From contig NZ_RQJX01000021.1 of NCBI RefSeq assembly GCF_003850045.1, forward strand, positions 1-64,000: a stretch of DNA of 64,000 nt, in the 5' to 3' direction. The notes under the pieces are model-generated. The model saw only the letters and a list, made by a program, of their open reading frames with translations, was not told the DNA's origin and made no database searches. Shown here in pieces: positions 8,141 through 17,612 of this stretch; the stretch's first letter is position 1; each line of letters opens with the position of its first letter. This DNA is from Aeromicrobium camelliae. GTDB lineage: Bacteria > Actinomycetota > Actinomycetes > Propionibacteriales > Nocardioidaceae. The position numbers and the translations under genes were made by a program.

Positions 8141-9291
8141 CCAGCATGCTCACCCCCCGCCGCGCTCCGCGGCCCCCGCGGGGCCGGCCTCAGCTGCGCA
8201 CCTCCTACGCCCAGGACATGGGGCTGCTGAACACCCCGGCGAAACGGCGCTCGACGGCGCTGGTCATCCTCGCCGCGTTCACGGTGCCGTTCCTCGTCAC
8301 CGACGACCTCCTGCTGATCTTCACGCTCGGACTCATCGCCTCCGTCGGAGCGATCGGCCTCAACCTCGTGACCGGCTATGCCGGACAGGTGTCCCTCGGT
8401 CACGCCTTCTTCCTCGGCCTCGGCGCCTACACGGGCGCGGTACTCGGCGGGGATCCGGAAGGCAGCGTGACCGGTTACGGGCTTCCGATGTGGATCTGGC
8501 TGCCCGCCGCCGGAGTCGTCGCCGCGATCGCCGGTCTCATCGTCGGTCCCGTGGCCGTCCGCCTGCGCGGGCTCTACCTCGCGATCGTCACGCTCGGCCT
8601 GGTGTTCCTCGGCGAGCACATCTTCCGCGAGGCGCGCACCTTGACCGGCGGCCCCGGTGTCGGTCGGCGCGGCCCGGATCTCGAGTTGTTCGGCATCGAC
8701 TTCGCCGAGGCGGGATCGCTGTTCGGGCTCGGCCTCAGCCGCGACCAGCAGCAGTACCTGCTCGCGCTGGTCTTCCTCATCGTCTTCGCGATCCTCGGAC
8801 GCAACATCGCCCGCTCCGGTGTCGGCCGTGCGTTCTCGGCCGTCCGCGACCGCGACGTCGCCGCCGCCGTCATCGGTGTGAACCTGACCGTTTACAAAGT
8901 CATGGCGTTCGCGATGTCGTCGTTCTTCGCCGGTGTCACCGGAGCGCTGTACTACGCCGTGGTCGGCGTGTTCGAGCCCGGCGCCTTCGGGCTGCTGCTG
9001 AGCATCCAGTACCTCGCCATGGTGCTCATCGGCGGCGTCGCGACGATCTCCGGCTCCATCATGGGCGCGCTGTTCATCACCTCGCTGCCGCGCATCGCGC
9101 AGGAGATCGCGCACCTCTTCCCGATCATCAGCACGTCCACCGTCGGGGGCGGCCTCATCAACGTCTTCCAGTTCGAGGCCATTCTCTACGGCCTGCTGAT
9201 CATCGGCTTCCTCATCTTCGAGCCTCGGGGCTTGTTCGGCATCTGGATGCGGATCCGGAACTACTGGAAGGGCTGGCCCTTCTCCTACTGA
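8137..9291 (+). CDS. LivM-type ABC transporter permease
   Basis: A 384-residue second permease subunit, with a basic N-terminal arm of about 40 residues and then roughly nine to ten membrane helices. The family segment TGYAGQVSLGHAFFLGLGAYTGA lies near residue 80, RGLYLAIVTLGLVFL in the middle, and FSAVRDRDVAAAVIGVN is the cytoplasmic coupling loop that touches the ATPases. ATG 8137 overlaps the LivH stop (ATGA). It pairs with LivH to form the transmembrane channel of the importer. Confidence 0.87.
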   Translation: MTSMLTPRRAPRPPRGRPQLRTSYAQDMGLLNTPAKRRSTALVILAAFTVPFLVTDDLLLIFTLGLIASVGAIGLNLVTGYAGQVSLGHAFFLGLGAYTGAVLGGDPEGSVTGYGLPMWIWLPAAGVVAAIAGLIVGPVAVRLRGLYLAIVTLGLVFLGEHIFREARTLTGGPGVGRRGPDLELFGIDFAEAGSLFGLGLSRDQQQYLLALVFLIVFAILGRNIARSGVGRAFSAVRDRDVAAAVIGVNLTVYKVMAFAMSSFFAGVTGALYYAVVGVFEPGAFGLLLSIQYLAMVLIGGVATISGSIMGALFITSLPRIAQEIAHLFPIISTSTVGGGLINVFQFEAILYGLLIIGFLIFEPRGLFGIWMRIRNYWKGWPFSY

Positions 9292-9301
9292 AAGGAAAGA
9301 A

Positions 9302-10603
9302 GTGATCATGACGCACCGACGGTTCATGACCCGGGCGCTCGCGGGAGCGGCCATCGCCGCCCTCGTGCTCAGCGGGTGCCGCAGTGGAGGGGGCGGCTCG
9401 GAGGACGGCGCAAGCGCCGGCATCACCGAGGAGCCCTGTCCGGACGCGGTGAACGAGGACAACGGCTGCATCTACCTCGGCGCCATCTCCGACCTCACCA
9501 AGGGCCCGTTCGCGCCCTTGGCCGTGCCCATCACCGACGCCCAGAAGGCGTTCTGGCAGCGGGTCAACGAGGAAGGCGGCGTCGGCGGCTACGACATCAA
9601 CATCGAGGACCACATCGCCGACGCCGAGTACAACCCGGAGATCCACAACCGGCGGTATCAGGAGATGCGCAACGACATCCTGGCGCTCGGCCAGACGCTC
9701 GGCTCTTCGCAGACCCTCGCGATCCTCGACGACATGAAGAACGACGACGTCATCGGCATCCCGGCGTCGTGGAACTCGGCGTGGTCGTTCGAGGACCAGA
9801 TCCTCGAAAGTGGCGCGAACTACTGCTTCGAGGCGATGAACGGCGTCGACTGGGCGGTCAAGGCTCGCGGCGTGAGCGGCAAGGTCATGGCGATCAAGTA
9901 CCCCAACGACTACGGCGGAGACGCCGCCGCGGGTGCGAAGGCGGCCGCTGAGGCCAACGACCTCGAGTTCGTGGAGGTCGAGACGCCGACCGGTCAGGAC
10001 AACCAGGCCGGCGCCGTGGCCGCGGTGCTGCAGCAGCAGCCCGAGCTGATCGTCGTGACGACCGGTCCGGCCGAGATGGCCACGATCGTCGGCGGCGCGG
10101 CGGCTCAGGGCTGGCAGGGAACCGTCGTCGGCTCGAGCCCGACGTGGAACCCGGCGCTGCTGCAGTCGGCGGCCGCACCGGCACTGGAGGCGATGTACTT
10201 CCAGGCCGGTCCGTGGGGACCGTGGGGCACCGACACCCCCGGTCACGAGGCGATGCGCAACGCACTCGGCGACGTCACCCCCAACGACGGGTACACCTCC
10301 GGCTGGGCGTGGAGCTACCCGCTCCTCGCCGCGCTCGAGGCGGCCGCGGAGATGGACGGCGGCATCACCCGCGCCAACCTCGTCGAGGCGGCGCAGAACC
10401 TCGAGGAGGTCGACTACGAAGGCATGCTTCCTCCGGAGTCCGGCAACCAGGCCGGTGACCCGGAGGAGGTCGCCTGGCGCGAGAGCGTCATCAGCAAGGT
10501 GGATCCGGACGCCCCGACGGGAGTCTCGATCGAACAGGAGATGATGGCCGGCCCCACCGCCGAGTCGTATGACTTCTCCGAACCCTGCTTCGCACTGCGG
10601 TAA
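9302..10603 (+). CDS. LivK-type ABC transporter substrate-binding lipoprotein
   Basis: A 433-residue periplasmic-binding-fold type I protein. The N-terminus is a lipoprotein signal ending in LVLSGC, so the mature protein would be lipid-anchored outside the membrane. The body shows the receptor-ligand (ANF/LivK) pattern: YLGAISDLTKGPFAPL at the start of lobe 1, then LGSSQTLAILDDMKNDDVIGIPASWNSAW, then GVSGKVMAIKYPNDYGGDAAAGAKAA. AAAGD-AAAGAKAA opens lobe 2. The GTG at 9302 follows AAAGGA by 5 bases; ATG 9308 is the alternative start. It is the last gene of the operon, before a strong hairpin. The ligand cannot be deduced. Confidence 0.87.
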   Translation: MIMTHRRFMTRALAGAAIAALVLSGCRSGGGGSEDGASAGITEEPCPDAVNEDNGCIYLGAISDLTKGPFAPLAVPITDAQKAFWQRVNEEGGVGGYDINIEDHIADAEYNPEIHNRRYQEMRNDILALGQTLGSSQTLAILDDMKNDDVIGIPASWNSAWSFEDQILESGANYCFEAMNGVDWAVKARGVSGKVMAIKYPNDYGGDAAAGAKAAAEANDLEFVEVETPTGQDNQAGAVAAVLQQQPELIVVTTGPAEMATIVGGAAAQGWQGTVVGSSPTWNPALLQSAAAPALEAMYFQAGPWGPWGTDTPGHEAMRNALGDVTPNDGYTSGWAWSYPLLAALEAAAEMDGGITRANLVEAAQNLEEVDYEGMLPPESGNQAGDPEEVAWRESVISKVDPDAPTGVSIEQEMMAGPTAESYDFSEPCFALR

Positions 10604-10615
10604 CCGATCACGACA

Positions 10616-10645
10616 CGAGGGGCCGGGCGTCTACCCGGCCCCTCG
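10616..10645 (+). terminator. Hairpin terminator of the LivFG-FadD-LivHMK operon
   Basis: Perfect 12-bp arms CGAGGGGCCGGG (10616-10627) and its complement (10634-10645) enclose a 6-base loop, 12 bases after the LivK stop. There is no long U-tract. Confidence 0.75.
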
Positions 10646-10716
10646 GTCGTGGTCGAGGAGTTGCTCGCAGGCTCGTCGGTCAGGAGATTGCACTGACGCC
10701 GGTAAGGTGGCCTATC

Positions 10717-12144
10717 GTGCCTGAGCTGACCGATCTCGAACGCCAACGCCTGGATGCGCTGCTGTCGGCGCACCCCGTGCTGACCGACCTCGGCCGGCGT
10801 TTCTCCGCGGCCGGACACGAACTGGTTCTGGTCGGCGGACCCGTCCGCGACGCCCTCCTCGGCCGCGTCGTCCACGACCTCGACTTCGCCACCTCAGCCT
10901 CCCCCGACGCCATCGAGAACGTGCTCACCGGGTGGGCCGACGCCACGTGGGACGTGGGACGTGAGTTCGGGACGATCGGGGCGCGCAAGGGTTCGGATCA
11001 ACTGGAGATCACCACCTATCGCACCGACGAGTACGATCCCGCCACCCGCAAACCGGTGGTGGCGTTCGGCGACACCCTGGACGGCGACCTCTCTCGACGC
11101 GACTTCACGATCAACGCGATGGGCCTGCGCCTGCCCTCGGGTGAGTTCGTGGACCTGTTCGGCGGACTCGACGACCTCGCGGACCGGCGGCTGCGCACGC
11201 CCGTCACCGCGGAGCAGTCGTTCAGCGACGACCCACTGCGCATGATGCGCGCCGCCCGGTTCACCGCGCAGCTCGCCGTCGCGCCCACCGACGACGTGAT
11301 CGCGGCGATGACCCAGATGGCCGAGCGTCTCGACATCGTCTCCGCCGAACGGATCCGCGACGAGCTCAGCAAGCTGCTGCTGGCGGACTTTCCCGTCGCG
11401 GGCTTGCGGATCCTCGTCGAGACCGGGCTTGCGGACCGCATGCTGCCCGAGCTCCCGGCGCTGATCCTCGAACGCGACGAGCATCACCGGCACAAGGACG
11501 TCTACGAGCACTCCCTCACGGTGCTCGAGCAGGCCATCGACCTGGAGGCGCGGCTCGACGAGCGGCCCGACCTCATCGTCCGGCTCGCGGCCCTGCTGCA
11601 TGACATCGGCAAGCCCGCGACGCGGCGGTTCCAGTCCGACGGGACGGTCACGTTCCATCATCACGATGTCGTCGGCGCCAAACTCGCCCGCAAGCGGCTG
11701 CGTGCGCTGCGCTACCCCAACGATGTGGTGGACTCGGTGAGCAAGCTCGTCGAACTGCACCTCCGGTTCCACGGCTACGGCACCGGGCAGTGGACCGACT
11801 CCGCAGTGCGCCGGTACGTGCGGGACGCGGGCGACGAGCTCGAGCGGCTCCACATCCTCACCCGCGCCGACAGCACGACCCGCAATCAGAAGAAGGCACT
11901 GCGACTCCAACGTACGTACGACGATCTGGAACGACGGATCGGACAACTGGCCCAGCAGGAGGAGCTCAACGCGATCCGGCCGGACCTCGACGGCAACCAG
12001 ATCATGCAGATCCTGGGCGTCGGGCCTGGTCGCGTCGTGGGTGAGGCCTACCGGTTCCTCCTCGACCTCCGCATGGACCGCGGTCCCCTCGGCGAGGAGT
12101 CCGCGGCCGAGGCCCTGCGCGCGTGGTGGGCCGCGCGGGACTGA
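10717..12144 (+). CDS. cca: CCA-adding tRNA nucleotidyltransferase
   Basis: A 475-residue class II nucleotidyltransferase that adds or repairs the 3' CCA of tRNAs. It shows the N-terminal catalytic motif GGPVRDALLGR followed by DLDFATS (the metal-binding DxD), then RRDFTINAMG, and DPLRMMRAARF in the neck. A C-terminal HD domain follows, with LLHDIGKP and HHDVVGAKLARKR. This is the actinobacterial PcnA/Cca layout. GTG 10717 follows TAAGGT by 8 bases, so the mRNA may be leaderless. Position next to a DUF6049 gene and murJ matches actinobacterial synteny. The NUDIX gene often found between them in relatives is absent. Confidence 0.9.
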   Translation: MPELTDLERQRLDALLSAHPVLTDLGRRFSAAGHELVLVGGPVRDALLGRVVHDLDFATSASPDAIENVLTGWADATWDVGREFGTIGARKGSDQLEITTYRTDEYDPATRKPVVAFGDTLDGDLSRRDFTINAMGLRLPSGEFVDLFGGLDDLADRRLRTPVTAEQSFSDDPLRMMRAARFTAQLAVAPTDDVIAAMTQMAERLDIVSAERIRDELSKLLLADFPVAGLRILVETGLADRMLPELPALILERDEHHRHKDVYEHSLTVLEQAIDLEARLDERPDLIVRLAALLHDIGKPATRRFQSDGTVTFHHHDVVGAKLARKRLRALRYPNDVVDSVSKLVELHLRFHGYGTGQWTDSAVRRYVRDAGDELERLHILTRADSTTRNQKKALRLQRTYDDLERRIGQLAQQEELNAIRPDLDGNQIMQILGVGPGRVVGEAYRFLLDLRMDRGPLGEESAAEALRAWWAARD

Positions 12145-12199
12145 ACGGCAGGACGTCGCGATGCCCGGCCCGGTGTGCGCCCGCCCCTACCATGGGGCG

Positions 12200-14272
12200 G
12201 TGACCTCCCGACGGATCCGGCTGCGCGGCCTCCTGCTCGCCGTGGGCGCCGCGATGGTCTGGATGGTGCTCGGCGGTGTCGCCGCAGCCGAGGAGAAGAG
12301 CGACCAGGGCGGGCTCACCGTCACGATCGACGCCCTCAGCCCCGCCCGCCTCGACCCTGACGCCACGATCCAGCTGTCGGGGACGATCGAGAACACGGGC
12401 ACGTCGGAGTGGACGGCCGTTCAGGCCTATCTCGTGATGGCGCGCTCGCCGTTCACCACACGCGACCAGGTCGAGGCGGTCGCGACCGACGACACGACGT
12501 ACATCGGCGACCGGATCATCACACCGGGGCTGTTCGACGAGGTCGGGGACCTGGAGCCCGGCGAGTCAGCCTCCTTCGACCTGGAAGTGCCGCTCGCTGA
12601 GGTCGGGGTCACCGGCGCCCAGGGGGTGTATCCCGTCGGGGTGCAGCTGCTCGCGACGGACGCGGAGGGCACCCGTTCGGACCGGTCGGTCGCGCGCGCC
12701 ACCACCTTCCTCCCGTGGGTCGAGGATCCGAGTGATCCCGTGCCCTCGGGGTTGGTGTGGTCGTTCACGCTCGGCCCGCACCGAGAGGACGCGGCGGACG
12801 ACGTCGAGGCACTGCGCGACGCGATCTCCGACGGTGGACGCATGCGCCAACAGCTCGACCTGGCCGCCTCGCTGCCCACGTCCTCACGGACACTCGTGAT
12901 CGACCCTGCCGTCCTCGACGCCGCGCAGAACCTCGCCGACGACACCGGGATCCCCGAGGCGGCCGACATCGAGGACGACGATCGTCGCGCTGCGGACTCC
13001 TTCCGCGAGGACCTCATCGCGTTGGCTCGCAGTTCCGCGACGTGGATCGTCGACTACGACCGGCCCGACCGTGTCGCCCTCGTCAATCGCCCAGACCTCG
13101 AAGCCACCATCGCCCCACAGTTGGAAGCCGCGACCACTGACGCACTCTCGCGCCACCAGCTGACCGGTCGACGCGCCCACTGGGCGGCTGAGACCGGTGC
13201 GACCACAGGACTGATGAACTCCCTGCGCTCGGCCGGTGAGAGTCCGACGATCGTCCGATCGTCGTCGCTCCCGGACTGGGAGCAGCGGCACGGGAGTCTG
13301 GTGACGGTCGAGACACGCAGCGGGCCCGCTCCCCTCGCCGTCAACGACACGCTCCGGGCGGGCGACGGAACGGAGACGACGGTGACGCTGCGGCAGCGCG
13401 TCTTGGTGCAGGCGGCGCTGGCGAGCCTGTCGCGTGCCGTCGACCCGCAGTCGCGTGCCGACGCCCTCACCTTCGTGGACCCGTCGTGGGTTCCCGACGA
13501 GGACGCCCGCGCCACGACGCTTCTGCCCGCATTGGGCGATGATGACCTCACGCACGCGGTCACGCTCGACGAGCTCCTCGCCGGCGGTGTCGACGGATAC
13601 GACGAGGAGCTTCCGGATCAGCCGCTGACGGCTCCGCTCCCCAGTCCGGTCCTGTCTGCCGTGGAGCAGCTGCAGCAGGCCCAGACCATGGCGGCGGCCG
13701 CTGTGACCGGCCAACAGGACCAGGAATCGGTGCTCGCGCGGCAGCTCGCGGGCGCCCTGTCGGTCAGGTGGCTCGACCAGCCCGAGCGCGCGGCCGTCTC
13801 GGCCACCCAGCAGGCCGACCAGATCACCGAGAGCCTCGACGGCATCGAGGTCCTCGGGCCACGTGCCGTGACATTGTCCAGCAGTCAGGGGAGCTTCCCC
13901 CTCACCATCAGCAATCCCACGACCCTGCCGATCTCGGTGTCGATCGCCCTCGACGCGAGCAACCCCGCGTTGGACCCGGAGGCCCTTCCGCCCGTCGACA
14001 TCGCGCCCGGCGAGCGGAAGACGGTGAACGCAGACATCGATCTCGGCCGGCAGACCTCGACGACGCTGACCGCTCAGGCGATGGCCGGCGAGACACCGAT
14101 CGGGCGTCCCGCCGAGTTCAACGTCCGCTCGAGTCAGGTCGGCGTCATCGTCTGGCTCGCGATGGGCGCCGCTGCGCTCGGTGTCATCGTGGCCATGGGG
14201 CGCAGGTTCTCGCGGCGCGGCTTCCGACGCCTGTCCGACGATGCGGCCTCGAAGGCCTCGGCCGATGAGTGA
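12200..14272 (+). CDS. DUF6049-type exported membrane-anchored protein
   Basis: A 690-residue protein with an N-terminal signal or anchor helix (LRGLLLAVGAAMVWMVLGGVAAAE), a long extracytoplasmic region and a single C-terminal membrane helix (VIVWLAMGAAALGVIVAMG) before a basic tail. The start of the outer part (LTVTIDALSPARLDPDATIQLSGTIENTG) resembles an Ig-like CARDB domain. A similar fold reappears near residue 570. The position between cca and murJ equals that of mycobacterial Rv3909. Function is unknown, but location implies cell-envelope assembly. GTG 12200 sits 6 bases after TACCAT, supporting this start over an in-frame ATG at 12161. Confidence 0.75.
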   Translation: MTSRRIRLRGLLLAVGAAMVWMVLGGVAAAEEKSDQGGLTVTIDALSPARLDPDATIQLSGTIENTGTSEWTAVQAYLVMARSPFTTRDQVEAVATDDTTYIGDRIITPGLFDEVGDLEPGESASFDLEVPLAEVGVTGAQGVYPVGVQLLATDAEGTRSDRSVARATTFLPWVEDPSDPVPSGLVWSFTLGPHREDAADDVEALRDAISDGGRMRQQLDLAASLPTSSRTLVIDPAVLDAAQNLADDTGIPEAADIEDDDRRAADSFREDLIALARSSATWIVDYDRPDRVALVNRPDLEATIAPQLEAATTDALSRHQLTGRRAHWAAETGATTGLMNSLRSAGESPTIVRSSSLPDWEQRHGSLVTVETRSGPAPLAVNDTLRAGDGTETTVTLRQRVLVQAALASLSRAVDPQSRADALTFVDPSWVPDEDARATTLLPALGDDDLTHAVTLDELLAGGVDGYDEELPDQPLTAPLPSPVLSAVEQLQQAQTMAAAAVTGQQDQESVLARQLAGALSVRWLDQPERAAVSATQQADQITESLDGIEVLGPRAVTLSSSQGSFPLTISNPTTLPISVSIALDASNPALDPEALPPVDIAPGERKTVNADIDLGRQTSTTLTAQAMAGETPIGRPAEFNVRSSQVGVIVWLAMGAAALGVIVAMGRRFSRRGFRRLSDDAASKASADE

Positions 14273-15905
14273 ACGTCCGGCCCTCGCGCGGGCCAGCGCC
14301 TGGATGGCGCTCGGAACGATCGTCTCGCGCATCACCGGCATGCTGCGGTCGATCGTGCTCATCGCGGTCATCGGCGCCTCGCTGAACGCGGACCTCTTCA
14401 ACATCGCGAACTCGATCCCCAACTCCCTGTACATCCTCGTGGCCGGCGGCGTCTTCAACGTCGTGCTCGTGCCGCAGCTCGTGCGCGCCATGAAGAACGA
14501 CGAGGACGGCGGCGACGCCTACGCGAACCGGGTCATCACGCTGGGACTTCTCGTCCTGCTGGCCGCCTCGATCGTGTTGACGATCGCGGTTCCGCTGATC
14601 ATGCGACTGCTCTTCGACGGCGCGCTGTTCACGCCCGAGTTCGCCGATCAGCGACGCTCAGCCCTGCTCCTGATGGTGCTCTGCATGCCGCAGGTGTTCT
14701 TCTACGGGGCGTTCGTCCTCGTCGGCCAGGTGCTGAACGCTCGGCAGCGGTTCGGACCCATGATGTGGGCGCCGATTCTCAACAACCTCATCGCCCTGGC
14801 CATGCTGGGGACGTACGCCTGGTTGTTCGGGACGTCGGATGCCGCCGACGGTTTCTCGACCGGTGAGGCGCTGCTGCTCGGCCTCGGTTCCACGCTCGGG
14901 ATCGTGGTGCAGGCGGTGACACTCGTGCCGTATCTGCGCGCCGTCGGCTTCCGCTACCGGCCCCGGTTCGACTTCCGCGGCGTCGGCCTCGGTCACACCG
15001 CCCGTCTCGGCGCCTGGACCCTGGGGTTCATCGTGGTCAACCAGATCGCGTTCTTCGTGATCGCTCGTATCGGCTCGGGCGCGACGATCGAGGGCCGCCG
15101 CACCGGCCAAGACGCGGCCGGCCAGACGGTCTACGACCTCGGTTTCCTGCTCGCCCAGGTGCCGCACGGCGTCATCACCGTCTCTCTGGCGACGGCGATC
15201 ATCCCCACCCTTGCGGCGTACGCGGCCGACGGACGCCTCGCCAGGGTCGGCTCCGAGCTGGGCCGGACCTTGCGGCTCGTGCTGATCCTCATCGTGCCGA
15301 TCGCCGTCGCCACTGCTGTGCTCGGACCACAGCTCGCACAGGTGCTCGCCTCGGGCGGTGCGGCGAGCTCGTCGGTGGGCGCGATCGGGACGACGATCTC
15401 CGCGTTCAGCCTCGGCATGCTGGCCTTCACCCTGCATTACGTCGTGCTCCGCGGTTTCTACGCGATGGAGGACACGCGCACGCCGTTCTGGATCCAGACG
15501 GTCATCGCCGCCACGAACGTCCTCGTGGCCTTCATCGCCTCCTCGCTGGTCTCCCCGATCTGGGTATCGACGATCCTGGCGCTGTCCTTCGGCGCGGCCT
15601 ACCTCGTCGGCCTCACGATCTCCGTGACGCTGCTGTCGCGCCGGGTCGGCGGCCTCGCCACAGCGGAGATGACCGGATTCCTCGTGCGACTCGCGCTCGT
15701 GACGCTGTTGACCTGCGCGGTGATGCTCACGGCCAGTGTCGGATGGTTGCGGCTCGATCTCGGCCCGGACGGGACGTTCCTCGGGGCCCTGCTCCACCTC
15801 GTCGTCGTCGGCGGGTTCGGCGCGCTCGTCTACCTCGTAGCGGCACACCTCGCTCGACTCCGTGAACTCCAGTACGTCGTTCGCAGCCTGCTCCGCCGTG
15901 GCTGA
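14265..15905 (+). CDS. murJ: Lipid II flippase MurJ (MviN family)
   Basis: A 546-residue MATE/MVF-superfamily membrane protein with about 14 hydrophobic helices. It begins with ASAWMALGTIVSRITGMLRSIVLIAVIG, the MurJ TM1 motif, and carries LVPQLVRAMKND after TM2. MurJ moves lipid-linked peptidoglycan precursor across the membrane. ATG 14265 overlaps the preceding stop by 8 bases. In mycobacteria MurJ is fused to an intracellular pseudokinase and an extracellular domain. Here it ends after the membrane part, and the pseudokinase is the next gene. Confidence 0.9.
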   Translation: MSERPALARASAWMALGTIVSRITGMLRSIVLIAVIGASLNADLFNIANSIPNSLYILVAGGVFNVVLVPQLVRAMKNDEDGGDAYANRVITLGLLVLLAASIVLTIAVPLIMRLLFDGALFTPEFADQRRSALLLMVLCMPQVFFYGAFVLVGQVLNARQRFGPMMWAPILNNLIALAMLGTYAWLFGTSDAADGFSTGEALLLGLGSTLGIVVQAVTLVPYLRAVGFRYRPRFDFRGVGLGHTARLGAWTLGFIVVNQIAFFVIARIGSGATIEGRRTGQDAAGQTVYDLGFLLAQVPHGVITVSLATAIIPTLAAYAADGRLARVGSELGRTLRLVLILIVPIAVATAVLGPQLAQVLASGGAASSSVGAIGTTISAFSLGMLAFTLHYVVLRGFYAMEDTRTPFWIQTVIAATNVLVAFIASSLVSPIWVSTILALSFGAAYLVGLTISVTLLSRRVGGLATAEMTGFLVRLALVTLLTCAVMLTASVGWLRLDLGPDGTFLGALLHLVVVGGFGALVYLVAAHLARLRELQYVVRSLLRRG

Positions 15906-15956
15906 CTGCTGGGCTGGCCCGGCGTCTTACCATGGTGGAGACCGAAGGAGTACACC

Positions 15957-17537
15957 GTGACGAGCGAACGACGCGCCCTCGCGCCGGGCGTCGTGCTGGC
16001 CGGACGGTATGAACTCCACGATCTGGTGAGCGAGAGTCTCGGGGCCTCCAACTGGCGGGCTCACGACCACATCCTCAACCGCAACGTGCGCGTCGAGCTG
16101 CTGCCGTCGGACGATCCGCGGTCCGGCAACTTCCTGCAGGCCGCACGCGACTCCACGAAGGTGACCGACCACCGCTTCCTCCGGGTGCTCGACCTGGTCG
16201 AGGACGATGCGGGATATCACGTCATCGTGCGCGAGTGGGCGCGGGCCGTGCCGCTCAGCAGTCTGCTCGTCCAGTCGCCGTTGCCCAACCGTCGCGCCGC
16301 CACGGTGGTGGCCGAAGTCGCCCAGGCGCTCGCGCACGCTCACGAGCACGGCCTGTACCACCGGCGGCTCACCCCCAACCAGGTCCTGCTCAAGGAGTCC
16401 GGCGCCGTGCGCATCGTCGGGCTCGGCGTGGCCACGGCCCTGGCACCCGTCGACCAGCAGGTCTCGGCAGCGGACCTCGACAGCTACGAGCGCGCCGACG
16501 TCCACGCGATCGGCAAACTTCTCTACGCGTGCCTCGTCAGCCGGTGGCCGGGCGGACATGTGGACGGTCTGCGCGCGGCACCCACTGAGCACGGCCGACT
16601 GCTGCGCCCCCGCCAGGTGCGCGCCGGCGTCGCCCGCGACATCGACACAGTGTGCGACCGTATCCTCGGCGATCCCCCGCGGCATCACGAGCCTCCGCTG
16701 ACCAAGGCGTCGGACATCGCGCACGTGCTCCTGCTGACCGGTGAGGACGACGACGTCGACTCCGAACAACTCGTCCACTCCCCGGTGTCGTCGCCGGACC
16801 TGCTCCGGCTGGATCCGGTCATCCTCCCGTCGGGTCCCCCGCCGGGGCTCACCCCGCCGCGCCGTCGGCCCAAGGCTTTCGAACCCCCTCCACCGACGCG
16901 GTTCGAGCGTGGTCGCCGTCGCCTGCGCGAAGCCGCCCGCGGCGACCGTGGGCTCGTGCTGCTGGGGGTGCTCGGCACCGTCATGATCGTCGCAGTGCTC
17001 GCCTTGCTCGTGGCCCAGTCCACCCGGTCCTCGGGCCCGGACAGTTCCAGCACCCCGTCGGCAAGCGAGCCCGCGCGCGTGCTGCCGATCCAGGCGGCGA
17101 TCGATTTCGATCCCCAAGGCGCTGACCTCGAGGAGAACTCGCGCCTGGTCGACAATGCTCTCGACGACGACCCGGAGTCGGGGTGGTACACATCGACGTA
17201 CTACGGCGATCCCGCGTTCGGACGGCTCAAAGACGGCGTGGGCCTGATCCTGGATCTCGGATCGCCCACGCAGGTCGAACAGGTGCAACTTCGGCTCGCC
17301 GGTTCTCCGACCGACCTGTCCATCATGACCGCACCGTCGACGATGCAGCAGGTACCGACGTCACTCGACGATCTGCGCGAGGTCGCCGTGCTCGACGCCG
17401 CCGGTGAGGACGCCGCCATCGCGCTGCCGTCGGGCACCTATACGAGGTACGTCGTCGTGTGGCTGCGATCGCTGCCGCAGGTGGGCAGTGACGAGTATCG
17501 CGGCGAGATCCGCGGTGTCGCTGTCCGCGGACGATGA
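15957..17537 (+). CDS. Pseudokinase with C-terminal discoidin-like domain (MurJ partner)
   Basis: A 526-residue protein in three parts. Residues 1-265 have a Ser/Thr kinase fold without catalysis: the HRD motif reads HRR at 135-137, the DFG region reads VGLGV, and neither a Gly-rich loop nor a VAIK lysine is seen. A Pro-rich linker leads to one membrane helix (GLVLLGVLGTVMIVAVLALL). The outer part (about 380-526) resembles an F5/8-type galactose-binding domain. This equals the non-MurJ half of mycobacterial MviN, whose phosphorylated pseudokinase recruits the FHA protein FhaA; the corresponding role here is inferred. GTG 15957 follows GAAGGAG. A TACCAT -10 box lies at 15928-15933. Confidence 0.83.
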   Translation: MTSERRALAPGVVLAGRYELHDLVSESLGASNWRAHDHILNRNVRVELLPSDDPRSGNFLQAARDSTKVTDHRFLRVLDLVEDDAGYHVIVREWARAVPLSSLLVQSPLPNRRAATVVAEVAQALAHAHEHGLYHRRLTPNQVLLKESGAVRIVGLGVATALAPVDQQVSAADLDSYERADVHAIGKLLYACLVSRWPGGHVDGLRAAPTEHGRLLRPRQVRAGVARDIDTVCDRILGDPPRHHEPPLTKASDIAHVLLLTGEDDDVDSEQLVHSPVSSPDLLRLDPVILPSGPPPGLTPPRRRPKAFEPPPPTRFERGRRRLREAARGDRGLVLLGVLGTVMIVAVLALLVAQSTRSSGPDSSSTPSASEPARVLPIQAAIDFDPQGADLEENSRLVDNALDDDPESGWYTSTYYGDPAFGRLKDGVGLILDLGSPTQVEQVQLRLAGSPTDLSIMTAPSTMQQVPTSLDDLREVAVLDAAGEDAAIALPSGTYTRYVVVWLRSLPQVGSDEYRGEIRGVAVRGR

Positions 17538-17550
17538 GTCGGCGTCTGCG

Positions 17551-17576
17551 GGAATGTCCTGCACCTAGAATCCGTT
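17551..17576 (+). promoter_or_regulatory. SigR/SigH-type thiol-stress promoter of trxBA
   Basis: GGAAT (17551-17555) is followed by exactly 18 bases and GTT (17574-17576), the GGAAT-N18-GTT pattern of Streptomyces SigR and mycobacterial SigH. A TAGAAT at 17566-17571 could additionally serve as a housekeeping -10. Both are about 35-60 bases upstream of trxB. Confidence 0.6.
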
Positions 17577-17612
17577 TGCACCAGTAGTTCCACCGTCGAC
17601 GAGAGAGTCTCC

